A stretch of 64,000 bases of DNA from Mesaphorura yosii (Eukaryota > Arthropoda > Collembola > Poduromorpha > Tullbergiidae), in NCBI GenBank assembly GCA_009869945.1, contig WIXG01000151.1:1-64000 (forward strand). The letters run 5' to 3'. Every line of letters begins with the position of its first letter. The first letter of the stretch is position 1. Positions 11,642 to 23,823 of this stretch are shown here, piece after piece. Under the pieces are notes generated by a model. It saw nothing but the letters and a program-made list of their open reading frames with translations, did no database searches and was not told where the DNA came from. The position numbers were made by a program, and so were the translations under genes.

Positions 11642-13870
11642 AGCTATCGGACGATAGCGAAATAATCATAAGCAATTATGGAATTGACAACTCGTTTGAC
11701 GTGACTCACTTTGGACTCAATTAAGTTGACGACTGACGGGCTGACGCTCGCGACGAACTTCTGTGTTCTTTTCAGGCTAAATTAATTACATTGCATTGCG
11801 CGGACTTCCTTGACCTTGATCTGAGCTTCGGACTTTATTTATTCATGTAATACGCAATTTGTTAATTGTAACTCAGTACTTTAACTTGCATTGTATTTTT
11901 AATGCATTATGAATTCTTGTATGTCTGAGGACAAAATTAAAGCAGAATTGGATTGTAAGCATTCACCGTTTACATTTGTTGTGATTCGCCATCTTAATCG
12001 AGCGCTATAAAAGTTGCATGCATGCATGGCATAAAGGCGTGGAAGCTCTTCGGGCTTCAGGAAACAATGAAGTTCATGTTCATGTTCATGTTGGATGAAT
12101 GATCCGCCGTCATTTCGGACGCATATCGCAAACAAAATACAACTATTAATATTGAACATTGAATCCACAAACCGAGCCGAGTCGACTTGCTGAGTCATTT
12201 CAGTCAATAAAGACTGAAATATGCTTTTAGTCAAATAACTGGGTTTAATGACTTTTGGGAACTCATCAGTATTCAGTATTCAGCAAATTCAGGATTGTAT
12301 AGAGAAGCCCAGCAAACGTCAAATGTGACACGAATCGCCTCATTCCATACGAAGTCAACCGGAAATTATGTTTTCGTTTGCAACAGACCAATTCGGAATA
12401 ATAAATAGAGAATGATTAAATCTTCCGTGAGCTGTAAGCTAAATGTTTGGGCAGCAGAACCTGCTTTGTCCGTCGCTGCTTTGTTATTTCTGCACCAATG
12501 CAATGAAATGGCAGCGCCAGTAGTACGGCTGTTTCATCCTTCTCGGACCAATGCTCGAATCAAACAACGACCCAGTCAACACTTATGCAATTGGTACATT
12601 TTATTTCAACGATTGAGTCATCCAGATTAACAGCATGTGCGAATTTTGAGAAACACCATTCTTACGCATTCTGTGAGACACCATCGGACGAATGTGATGT
12701 AGCGTGAAACATGTTCCAAAGCGTGAGAGTTACACCCGATTCACAACTTCAATTTTGCATAATTTCAGCCACGCACTGCCTGCTGCTGCCCGTTTGAGTG
12801 CGGCCGGTAAGTAGTCAATATTGGCTTACAATGCCAATTCCTAAGAAATGTCTCTGCACTGTGTGCTGGGTTTGGTCTGGTCTGGTCTAGTTGCCTTTGC
12901 CATTTGTGGTCGTGGCTCGTAGGACAAACTGGAATCTCGAACATATAATCCGTTTTACGAATTTGTACTTTGCAGAAGGGTTGCGTGTCATTTCTGGCCT
13001 TTCTAACTCTACTCTACCAGTCTAAAACGGTTACGTACTATTTGCTTGGCTACTCTATTTCTACTTCAGCGACTAAGAACCGGTTGGCAAAACTCCAAGA
13101 CGTCATGTGCGAAGTGCGATTGAGTTCCATTCCACGTGAGCAATCAGTATCAAAAGTTTCAACATTCAATCAATACACTTCCAGTCTGCTGTAGACGGAA
13201 AGTGCAGGAAAAGCTTTTCAGTATAAGTAAATCCGCAGCCAACACTTCATTGAAACCACCGCAATTACTTAACCTTTGCTTCGAGTTCAAGAGCAATATA
13301 ATTAGTATGACAGTCACAGCGCTTACAATGTTCTGCGACCCTCCAGCCTCGCAGCGATAGTTTACGTAACACATAGGGCACAGCAGCCAGCTGACACATG
13401 TTCTCAAGTGTTTGGGTTCACAAAGTCGTAAAGATTGATAGAAGCCGAATGAGTTTATCACACAATAGGTTAAACAATAAGCACGCATTAAAGTGTCAAG
13501 CAGTAGAGATAAGACATCAGTCATCAAAGACCAAAGTTTGTGCAGTTCCTGTGCTTGTGGATTTTACTGGGTTTCTAGTCCTTTACCAATTTGCAATTTT
13601 CAATTCCATCTTGCCTACGGCTGAAGTTGAGTGTGCCGGCTCGGAACACAAGAGTCTGCTGTGCTGATAACGTGCCAAGCTCGGAGTGTTAGTGCTAGTC
13701 CTTATCGTTCACTCCCGTGATACAAGTTAGCTATCTTCTGACAGTTGGGAATAGTTGGCGTCCGTTACGGGTATTCGTTGGGAATTTGAGACACTCCTGA
13801 AAGATTTGTGTCGACGAAGACTCGTGGATACTCGACCTCTCATCGGGGCAGCTAATTAAGGCCACTGAAA
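11642..13870. other. 2.2-kb intergenic region
   Basis: 3' flank of the DM4/DM12-like gene and upstream region of the nucleotidase-like gene. Visible are a short TTCATG triplication near 12073-12092 and a TCTGG tandem near 12866-12886. Several small open frames lack domains or splice support. No gene called. Confidence 0.45.
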
Positions 13871-16338
13871 ATGGAACTCATGAAGGCATTCCTCGTTTGT
13901 GCGCTTGTGATAAATTGCCTCCTTCAAAGTACAAATGCAGCGTCCAAAGCAAAAGTCACACTTTTGCATTTCAATGACATAAATTCGCAACTCAAACCCT
14001 TCGAGGTAAGTCCTAGACTGCGCAATGAGCGTAAAAGAAAAAGATTCGCTGACTTCGGGTTTGACATACTCGTTCTCACGTCTAGCCAAATGATCCTCCC
14101 ACAGCTGGAAATTGGGGAGGTTTCCACAGTCTCATTGGGTTGTTGGAGGAACACGAAAAGAATGCGACAACTGCCGGAAAGAATCCAATTAGAATAGCAG
14201 CAGGAAACTTGATCGGAGGTGAATCGGGATGGCTGCCTATTGTTGGCTGGGAAGAATTCGGAAAACTCATCGACACATTTTACAAGCCACGCGTAATGGT
14301 AAGTTCTTTACAAATCCAACTCTTACAATCAGCAAAACAGCAAACATAACTCGAATTCTCTATTTTGACACCACAGGGATTGGGATTTAAAGAGTTTGAA
14401 GCTGGCCTGACGCTCACGAACCAGTACCTCGAGAAATGGAGCAACAACAGTAGGAAAGTCCTCGTGAGCAATGTCGTTTGTAAAGTGAATCCACCTTTCA
14501 AACCCAACTCGGCAGAACAGATATTTTGTGATGAGATGATTAAAACATTTCACACAATCTTTGTGACAGCTGAGAATGGACAAAAATTGAAGATTGGATT
14601 CGTGGGAATCGTCAATCCGCTGGTTGAGGTATGAAACACACAGGTAACACGAACGCGTACGTGAACCTATGCACCATTTGCTTGTATCTCTCGTAGAAAT
14701 TGGCCGACCCTGATGCACTGACATTCCAGCAAGATTTGCCAGGTGCCTTGCAAAATGTGATAGACACAACACAGGAATTGAAAGATGCCAGCACGATCAT
14801 TGCAGTGGGAAGTGGCAGCATGGACATTGCGAGAAGTATCCTCTCCAAAGTCAAAGAAATCAAGATTGTCGTGCTGTCCGGTGGCACGTACGAAATGACA
14901 TCGGCCACATATCCAACTGAATACGCGGGCGGCTACATTGTTAAGGGAGGCCAGTTTGGGAAAACCTTCGGAAAATTTGTTGTGGAAGTCGAAGACACAG
15001 GTAAAGTGACATATGTGAAGGAAGATTCTGAGCTTGTTGATAACAAAGATGGCAACGATCGGGATGCATTGAATCAAGTAATATCATTTGAAAAATCCTA
15101 CATCAACAATGCAACAAATGTGAGTGGATTTTCGCATTTAAGCCATGATTGAATTGAATCAATACAATGTTAACATTTAGACAATCCTCGGCCAAACACT
15201 TGTGAAACTGGAAGCCTCGAGAGAAAAGTGCTGGCGAGCCGAATGCAATCTCGGAAACCTTGTTACAGACGCCATGGTGCACTGTGCCCTGAGCAAAGAA
15301 CTTTTGAGCAAGCCTGAATTGGCTGGCACAGTTGGCATCTGGACAAGTGGTTCCATATTTGACGATTCACACAGAGCAGGAAGAGGTGAGTACACATATA
15401 TTGTGTAAATGCTAAAGGAAAACAGCAGCAATCAGAATGCTAAATTTGTGTTATGTTTGAAGGCATTTCCGTATTTGACGTCCACAAAATCCTTCCATAT
15501 CACAACCGGGCTTACGTGGTCAATGTCAAGGGAAAAACGTTGAAAAGAATATTCAGTACGTCTGGCGGCGCAATTAAGGCTCCGGGAAATGGACAGAAGG
15601 ATTGGGGCCAATTTCTACAAGTTTCAAGTAAGAAATTGACCCTAAACAACTTATTCAAGATTATGTCTCATTATGTGTGTGCAATTTGGTGCGTAGGCGG
15701 AATTGAAGTTCATTATTCTACAAATGGGGAACTGAAATCACTTCGCGTGCATCACCTCAACGACTCTAAGCCCGTCCTGAAGGAAGTAGACGACGAGTCG
15801 TCTTATGATGTTGTTCTACCTTCGTTTATGTATCGAGGACGAAGTGTTTACGATTACATTCCGGCAAATCTCGGTTCCCTGGCTGGATCCGATAAAGTTG
15901 ATATCGGTAAAAAGTGCAAATACCATTTCGACACTTGAAATCAAGCAAAATCTGTAGTAAATTGTCCTTCGTGTAGGCTTCGATGATGACTGCCTGCAGA
16001 ATTACATTTCTGGCTTGGGTGTGCTCAGTGTCGGCTTCGAGGAAAGAATCATAATAAGCGATGACGCACCCGGTGGCAATTGTAACAAGTGCTCTGGAGG
16101 CAACACAGGCCTTACAGTTTTCTGTAAGTTTCTTGCCATGATTTTGTCCGTATTCAACTTTCGGCGAGCCGATGAATCTCACGCTGAATCTCACTGTCAC
16201 AATGAATCCCAATGACTCTTTTGTCTCCTTTCAGTGACGCTCCTAATCTTCCTTCTCATTGTTGGATTGGTGTACGTGGGGTGGAGGTTCGTTTGGCCGA
16301 GAGTCAGTCAACGTGGTCACACTTCGCACTTTCCTTAA
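13871..16338 (+). CDS. 5'-nucleotidase-fold membrane protein, predicted pseudoenzyme
   Basis: Nine exons (13871-14005, 14086-14298, 14377-14628, 14697-15119, 15181-15385, 15463-15627, 15697-15906, 15977-16123, 16235-16338) give 617 residues, the usual length for ecto-5'-nucleotidase/apyrase. A signal peptide (MELMKAFLVCALVINCLLQS) leads into the metallophosphatase domain (LLHFNDINS), then the C-terminal substrate domain (CWRAECNLGNLVTDAM, LPYHNRAYVVNVKGKTLKR, QFLQVSSGIEV, YDVVLPSFMYRG). It ends in a transmembrane helix (TLLIFLLIVGLVYVGW) and a short basic tail rather than an obvious GPI signal. Metal-ligand motifs are degraded: TNDVH is FNDIN, AGDxxQG is AGNLIGG, GNHEF is GFKEF, LGHSG is VGSGS, and GGHSH is SGGTY. 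In CD73 terms only the first Asp of six ligands remains. The reading frame is intact and splicing clean, so it is an expressed-looking gene with a lost active site, perhaps a binding or decoy protein. Confidence 0.88.
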
Positions 16339-18089
16339 ACCATTCCGTTCTCTCTTCAAAGACAATTTTGGATCATGAATTTTAATTATCCGTCAAGTTG
16401 AATGTTCATTCCGTTGCGTACTTTTTGTTGAATTTTATGTGATTGCTTTACTTTGTTGCTGGTGATAATCCAATTTACAAATCACATCGAATAAAAAAGC
16501 TAGTCTACCTCAGACCCAAGTTGGTGCATTTGACGACCGCCATTGTGAAATGGCTGACTTAAGTGCAAATTAATGCGGACTATTGTAATTTTGCCTCGAA
16601 TATCCGCCAAGGAAACCACAACGGTATGCACAACGTGGGCTTCCTGCTGCCATACATGAACACAGCCGAAAGTGAAGATGACGTAATTTCCCAGCTATAT
16701 TTACAGGTCCAATTATGCTTGTAAAGCAAAATGCTGAAGAATTACCAATTATCACAGTACTTTAACTGGTTCAGGCTCAGACAGCGAGCATTATCGCATG
16801 CATGTGTCTCACTAACTTCAGTAGTCTAGTCTCAGGTACAATGTGCGTGTTTCTAAATTATGAGATGAAGTGCGAAGCTTGAGTATGAATCGTAAATTGC
16901 AACGTGCGTGCTATCCCCGACAATTTCGAGAGGTGAGGTGAAACTTTGGATTTGACGCAGTGGATGTGGATGTTGATTGCACTAGAACTAGAACCACCAC
17001 AAAACCAATCGCATGCGCATTTGCGTTGCATTCATGATTCAAGATCACAAGACTTTCACATTTACCATTCTATGAGCTCTATCTGGCTGTCATGTGTTGC
17101 TGCTGCCTGCTGGTAATTTCTAAGGAAAGATCTTGTGGCAGGTATCGGTATCTGTGTCAAGGGTCATAATAATTCCAGACATCACCAGTTTTACCAGTCT
17201 TGGCTAATAGTACATCACACTCGTTCACCGGTGATCTTGCAACCGTGCGTGCTATGGTTTTATGGCGATTGTTTGAAGCGCCAATGCCAATAATTCATTC
17301 GCTCGTATGTATGTGATAATTCAGTTACTTCATTGTGAATCTCCTCGTTGAGCTGCTGTCAAACAGGCCTGTCAGTTCCAAGTTTCGCAACATTAGTTTG
17401 TAAAAATTGACTGATTATCTTCAGAGAGCGAGAAAGGTAAGTTCTAGTTTTTAATTACGAAATATCTTTCTTTAGACAAAGTACAGAAGAAATCGCAAAC
17501 GTAACGACAAGCGACGGGGCAGTTTTAGCTTGAATGCGACGCATGCGAATTTGCAATACAAGAATCAGAGGTTAGACTTTTGTATGTGTATTTTTTGTAC
17601 TCGGCCAAAGTGTAGAATTTGGCATAAGTGCGAAAGTAGAAGCTACTAGAGCCTAGAATAGGAACAGGACGATCCAAGAGACCATTTCCATTGTGCAATT
17701 TGTTGGACTCGTAGCAGCAACAGTTATTAAGCTAGTAGTGCTAAGTTATTTATAGAATGTGGGTAAAGTCAATGCTACAATAGAGGAATAGATCGTGAGA
17801 ATTTAGTAGTTTGTATCGGGAAACTTCACCCAACAGGTTGGTTTTTTGGTTAGGTACGTGCCTTATTTAGTTTAAGGTGTAAGAGCAGGTAGGAGTGGAG
17901 ACCACTGATCGTGTGATTGTGTTTGGTGTTTTAGTTTTAAGTTCGTCCCATTTTATTGCAATCCTGTGTTGTTGATTTTCAGGCTGCTGAAGGAAGAAAT
18001 CATTCAAATCGATCTGATCTGGTGGCCAAAGTGTGAAATCCAATGTCACATTTGTGAAATCATTTGGATCAAGGAAACCAATCAAAATC
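16339..18089. other. Intergenic region with probable OGDH 5' UTR intron
   Basis: A poly(A) signal AATAAA lies at 16490-16495 for the nucleotidase-like gene. A donor GGTAAG at about 17436 and the acceptor TTGATTTTCAG ending at 17982 could bound an intron in the OGDH leader. The rest shows no coding signal. Confidence 0.45.
16490..16495 (+). terminator. Poly(A) signal of the nucleotidase-like gene
   Basis: AATAAA stands about 150 bp after the stop codon, at a normal distance for a 3' end. Confidence 0.5.
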
Positions 18090-21000
18090 ATGTATTCAAG
18101 AGTCAGTCTGATTCGACGATCAGTGCTTTCTCCTGTCAAGAGCATTACAAGGAATGGCGTTAGGTGTCAAAGTTCCGCCAGTGGGACCGGGAAGGGAAAG
18201 GATGACCCAACTGGTAGCAATGCCCCGTCTCGAAATATGTCAACAGGTGCAGCGGAACCGTTCCTCAGCGGATCTTCAACAAATTATGTAGAAGAAATGT
18301 ACAATTCCTGGCTTCAGGATCCTAAATCTGTTCATGCGGCAAGTTATTCGTCTTTCACTAATAATAATATAACTTGGAAGTTGCATTTGTTGCTCATGCT
18401 GTAATGTGTGTTTAGTCGTGGGATGTATTCTTCCGGAATTCATCAGCAGGCGCTGCACCTGGATCAGCGTACACAGCGCCACCATCCTTGGCTTTACCAG
18501 CCCCAAATACAGTCCCTCTTTCAAGTCTTATGCCGATGGGTGGTGGTGGACTTCTACCTTCGAGTGCACCTGTTAGTGACAAAGAAATCGATGACCACCT
18601 TGCTGTCCAAGCTATTATAAGATCCTACCAGGTACGTTGACTGCAGTTAGGGCACCTTTTATTATCAGCTGTTGAATGTTGTTAAAATGTTCAGTTGTCG
18701 TACTTCTCCGTAGATTCTTTTACTTTGCCTATCTTTAATGCGCACTTGCTGGCCTTCCATATTAATTTGGTATGGAACAGACAAGAGCTTGCGCTGGAGG
18801 CTTACAATTAAAGATGTAAAAGTTATTTTAAGCCTGAAATATGCCTGATGTGGCGCGTACGCTACAATCTATCATAGTTACACTGTCCACAGTGATAGCG
18901 GCAATATTCTGTACTTTTCGCTTGGGGACATGTGTGGCGAGAATTTAACGTTTGAGCCGCAAAGGTTTCCTGTATCTTGCTTATTATTTGCATAAATTAC
19001 TATTACGACTAGGCGAGAGGCCATCACATTGCAAAAGTGGATCCCCTGGAAATTCAATATGCCGATCTACACGCAGAAACGAAAGATGCAAGCAAAGAAC
19101 TTGTCCTCAGAGACCGCCATTTGGGTAATTTGGGTTAGAACCGTAATAAGCTTAAGCTGCTGGCTTGTTTGTCTTGCTTCAAAGCTTCCTGTAGGCTGCT
19201 TTTGCTTGATTGCACCGACACTAAAACATTAATGCTTGTTTCATTGTTGCATTAATGTTCGTTTTCATTCATTAAATTAGTCTGTGTGAGTGACAGGGAA
19301 CAGAACGCATGAAGGTGATGTGTGATCTGATAACTTAGTCAGACAAACTTGTAACTTAACAGATTCGGGGACATAATATTGCGCAATTGGATCCACTGGG
19401 AATACAAAGCGCTGATCTTGATGATACAACCCCTCTGGAACTTATCTACAAGAGTTACTCATTTGGTAACTAATTTTGACTAACATCAGTTTATGTGGAC
19501 CACAGTATTTTGATTTTTGGATTACAGTAGTTTATATTAGTGTTAGCTAAAACAAGTATTATGAGAGGTTCACTTTTGTAATTTAGATTTTGTACAGATT
19601 TATAATCAATACAGTGTTCACGCGAGATCATTTGCAGCCTGCGTTGCTTAGACTTAAAGACAAGCTTCTCAGTATTCCTAGTTGGGAAATACAAAACTAA
19701 AATTATGATTAATTAATTTTGAAATAGAGGACAAAGATATGGACAGAGTGTTCAAGCTTCCTGCGACTACATTTATTGGAGGAAAAGAAAGTCGGCTGCC
19801 ACTCCGAGAAATATTGAAAAGATTGGAAGATGCTTATTGCAGGAGCATTGGGTGTGAATTTATGTTCATGAACAGTCTCGAGCAAACGAATTGGATTCGC
19901 CAGAAAATGGAACCACCTGGCGTGCTTAATTTCGACAAAGAAACCAAGCGTTTGATTCTTGCGAGACTGAGTCGTGCTGCTGGTTTGGAATCTTTCCTGG
20001 CTAGAAAGTGGTCCAGTGAGAAACGGTACGCATTCCAATTGTACTCTAGTACTCTAAAGTAATTCGCACGATCCAAAAATTTAATGATCGTTTAACGCTT
20101 TTACAGATTTGGACTCGAAGGATGTGAAATGCTGATTCCTGCAATGAAGCAAGTAATCGATCGATCCACCGAATATGGAGTTGAATCTGTGATTATGGGA
20201 ATGCCACATCGAGGACGATTAAATGTGTTAGCCAATGTTTGCCGCAAGCCATTGGAACAGCTTTTCAGTCAATTCGCTGCACTCGAGGCAACAGATGAAG
20301 GCAGTGGAGATGTCAAATACCATCTCGGAACATACATTGAGCGGCTTAATCGTATGACCAACAAAAATATTCGTTTGGCTGTTGTGGCGAATCCTAGTCA
20401 TTTGGGTACGCATTTTAATTCAAGTTGCAAAATCCGTGCTAGCCGCGAATAGAATGAGCGTAACCTCTTATTGCTTATTACAGAGGCTGTCGACCCAATC
20501 GTGCAAGGCAAGACCAGGGCTGAGCAGTTCTATAGAGGAGACAACGAGGGGAAGAAAGTGATGTCGATATTGTTGCATGGTGATGCTGCTTTCTGTGGTC
20601 AAGGAATTGTATTCGAAACTTTCCACTTGAGTGATTTACCTGATTATACAACACACGGAACTGTGCACATTGTTGTAAATAACCAAATTGGATTCACAAC
20701 TGATCCGCGACACAGCCGAAGTAGTCCCTATTGTACAGGTAGGTGCCCTTAGAAAGCCACGGGCTCTGGTTATGTACTAATTTCTTTTGATTTTACAGAT
20801 GTTGCTAGAGTTGTCAACGCCCCGATCTTCCACGTTAATGCTGACGATCCTGAGGCAGTTTTGCATGTGTGCAACGTGGCTGCAGAATGGAGAGCTACCT
20901 TTCACAAGGATGTTATCATCGACCTAGTTAGCTACCGTCGAAACGGACACAACGAAATTGACGAGCCGATGTTTACCCAGCCTCTCATGTACAGGAAAAT

Positions 21001-23266
21001 TAAACAAACGAAACCCATAATCGACAAATATGCAGAAAAGCTGATTAAGGAAGGTAGGAAGTCAAGGTCAAAATCCGACCGTCGGCTGGAAGGGCTAACT
21101 AATTATAAGTTTCGTCTTCTCAGGGGTTGTCACCGCTGATGAGGTCAAGGAAGTGAAGGACAAGTACGAACGAATCTGTGAGGAAGCTCACGCAGCGGCC
21201 AAACAAGTTACAAATATTAAATACAAAGATTGGTTGGATTCCCCCTGGAGTGGATTTTTCGAAGGGAAGGACCCAATGGTGTGTGGTGCAACTGGAGTTC
21301 ATGAAGAAACTTTGGCTCACATTGGCAAAAGGTGAGAACATCGGTTATAGTAAAACACACAGTTATAAGAAATGGTCATTTTCATTGTCACAGATTCTCA
21401 AGTCCTCCACCAAATGCAGCAGAGTTTGTCATTCACAAAGGACTCGAACGTATTTTGAAATCCCGAATGGAGATGGTTGAAAACAGAACCATAGATTGGG
21501 CTCTTGGTGAGGCGATGGCGTTTGGTTCATTGTTGAAAGAAGGAATTCACGTTCGTCTCAGCGGACAAGACGTGGAACGGGGAACCTTCTCACATCGGCA
21601 TCATGTTCTTCACCATCAGAAGGTCGACAAAGGTTAGGGTCTTACTTTTTATTTTCTTGACTCTTTATATTTATTATTAGGCTTAAGATTGAATTAAGTT
21701 CGGTGTTAAAAGAATTAACTAAATGGCCTAAAATAAAGTCAAATGAGTAACGTGAAAACAAAGAAACGAAGATGAAGGTTCATGCGTCAACTGTTCTTGA
21801 AAATTTATTTAATAGTTGTGAATTCTGATTTCATGATTACTGAAAATTGTCATTTGCATCCTATATATTAATTTACTGCTATTGATTTTTATTCTTTGTT
21901 TAGCAACTTATCGTCCACTCTGCAATTTGTATCCTGACCAAGCTCCTTACACTGTCTGTAATTCAAGCTTGAGCGAGTTCGGCGTGCTTGGTGAGTTAAT
22001 ACAATCAGTACATTCCTGTCAATTTACAATGGGCCTTACAATTCATACATTTGTTTTCAAGGGTTTGAGCTTGGTTACTCAATGACCAATCCAAATGCTT
22101 TGGTAATGTGGGAAGCGCAGTTTGGCGACTTCAACAACACAGCCCAGTGCATCATTGATCAGTTCATTAGCTCGGGTCAAGCGAAATGGGTAAGACAGAG
22201 TGGATTAGTTTTGTTGCTGCCACACGGAATGGAAGGAATGGGCCCCGAGCACTCTAGTGCGAGATTGGAAAGGTATTGACATAGTCAGCTTATTCGCACT
22301 GGAATATGAATGAATGTGATTAACAATATCGACTTGCTTGCATTGCAGATTTTTACAAATGTGTTCTGATGACCCGGATCAATTGCCAGGAGATGAATCT
22401 GACGTTGACGTTAGACAACTTCACGACATCAATTGGATTGTACGTGTACTAATTGACGTCAGTCGGGAAGCTAGTTTATACTCAAATACTCAAAATTATT
22501 TTTCCGCTACAGGTTGCAAACTGTACAACACCAGCTAATCTGTTTCATATTCTCCGAAGGCAAATTACGTTACCCTTCAGAAAGCCGTTGATTATGATGA
22601 CTCCAAAATCGTTGTTGCGTCACCCGGAGGCAAAGTCGAGCTTTGATGAGATGCTCCCTGGAACCGAGTTCCAGCGTATCATCCCTGACCCGAATGGAAA
22701 TAGCAACATGAGAAAATTAGTATTTTGCAGCGGAAAGGTAAACAAAATTCCTTTCAATAATCTATCAGTTAATTGTTAATCATTTGCGACTCCCAGGTTT
22801 ACTACGACTTAAAGAAGGCACGTGGCGAACGGGAATTGAATGACCAAGTGGCGCTCACTAGAGTAGAACAGATATGCCCGTTCCCCTATGACTTGATTAA
22901 AAAAGAAATCGCCAAGTAAGTGCGCGGGAGGAAAAGGAATTCACTGCACTGAATGCGACTTGCTAATTTGCTTCCAATTTTGAACAGATACCCCAATGCC
23001 GAAATCGTCTGGGCACAGGAGGAACACAAGAACCATGGTGCATGGACGTACGTTCAGCCGCGAATGAATCATTTGGTGGAAAAAGGAGTCAAGTAAGAAT
23101 TTACTACTCCTCAACTATGGTCAATTATGAATATGAATTCGTCTCACGTGTGTGATGCTTTTTTTGCAGATACGTCGGAAGATCAGCTGCAGCCTCCCCA
23201 GCCACTGGATCTAAGCATCAGCATAAAAAGGAGGAGGCTCAACTGTACGAAGATGCGTTCGCTTAA
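18090..23266 (+). CDS. OGDH: 2-oxoglutarate dehydrogenase E1 component, mitochondrial
   Basis: This is the thiamine-diphosphate E1 subunit of the 2-oxoglutarate dehydrogenase complex in the matrix (TCA cycle). Sixteen coding exons per transcript give 1021 or 1018 residues depending on the exon 3 choice, matching animal OGDH (about 1000-1020). A basic N-terminal presequence ([20 protein letters not shown]) precedes [20 protein letters not shown]. Diagnostic blocks include [138 protein letters not shown] and [15 protein letters not shown]. The first coding intron begins with GCAAGT (18339), a GC donor required by the reading phase. Exons 19013-19124 and 19363-19465 are homologous alternatives. 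All catalytic blocks are intact. Confidence 0.96.
19013..19124 (+). other. OGDH: OGDH alternative exon 3a
   Basis: 112 nt, encoding [20 protein letters not shown] and ending LVLRDRHLG. It has acceptor AG at 19012 and donor GTAATT. It is homologous in sequence and in phase to the next exon, so only one should be used per mRNA. Its metal-site stretch reads ADLHAETKD. Confidence 0.85.
19363..19465 (+). other. OGDH: OGDH alternative exon 3b
   Basis: 103 nt, encoding [20 protein letters not shown] and ending LIYKSYSFG. Length modulo 3 and both boundary phases match exon 3a. It is closer to the mammalian DPLGILDADLD form that belongs to the calcium-responsive region. Confidence 0.85.
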
Positions 23267-23441
23267 TTGAGTACAGATAGCAATCAAGAACTTGACTTGA
23301 ATAGTACCCCGATAAACCATACTGGTTAGTTGTTAACTCGTCACCCACAAAATGAACTCGCCTATAGAATAGTCCTTAAATCCTTGCTCCATGAAAAGCC
23401 TCTATGCACAAAAAAGTCAAAACTGCACATTTTAAGGATAA

Positions 23442-23447
23442 AATAAA
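23442..23447 (+). terminator. Poly(A) signal of OGDH
   Basis: AATAAA lies about 175 bp after the OGDH stop. The interval 23267-23823 is the shared 3' space of OGDH and the convergent VDAC gene and holds nothing else I can identify. Confidence 0.5.
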
Positions 23448-23823
23448 ATTTTTCGTTGAACGAACGACTTGCTGAACTGCTTTGATTGATTTACAAAATT
23501 CATTGATGTTTAAGCTTGATGAAAGCCCAAAATAGTGCGAATAAAGATCCTTGTGATTTTTTAGCTTCTTCGACTTAAACAGAAATAGCTTCGAGATTTT
23601 TAGAGCAGGCTAATGACACACGTTTTTATTACCTCAATCAAGTTTCAAGCATGGTCTTCATTCTTTTCATCATTTACATTACATACTCACTAATTTTGAT
23701 TAATTTTACATGCTGAGTTACTATTTGCTAGATTGTATTGTACGTGTACTGTAAACTTGGGGATTTTTCTACGGTGACAAGAAAGCAAAAATTTCAATGT
23801 CTGCTGGTGACGGACAACTTCGC

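Noticed and set aside
13159-13527. 122-codon minus-strand frame with hydrophobic stretches
   Set aside because: Lacks a start context, splice partners and any recognisable family; probably a chance frame in an AT-rich intergenic region.
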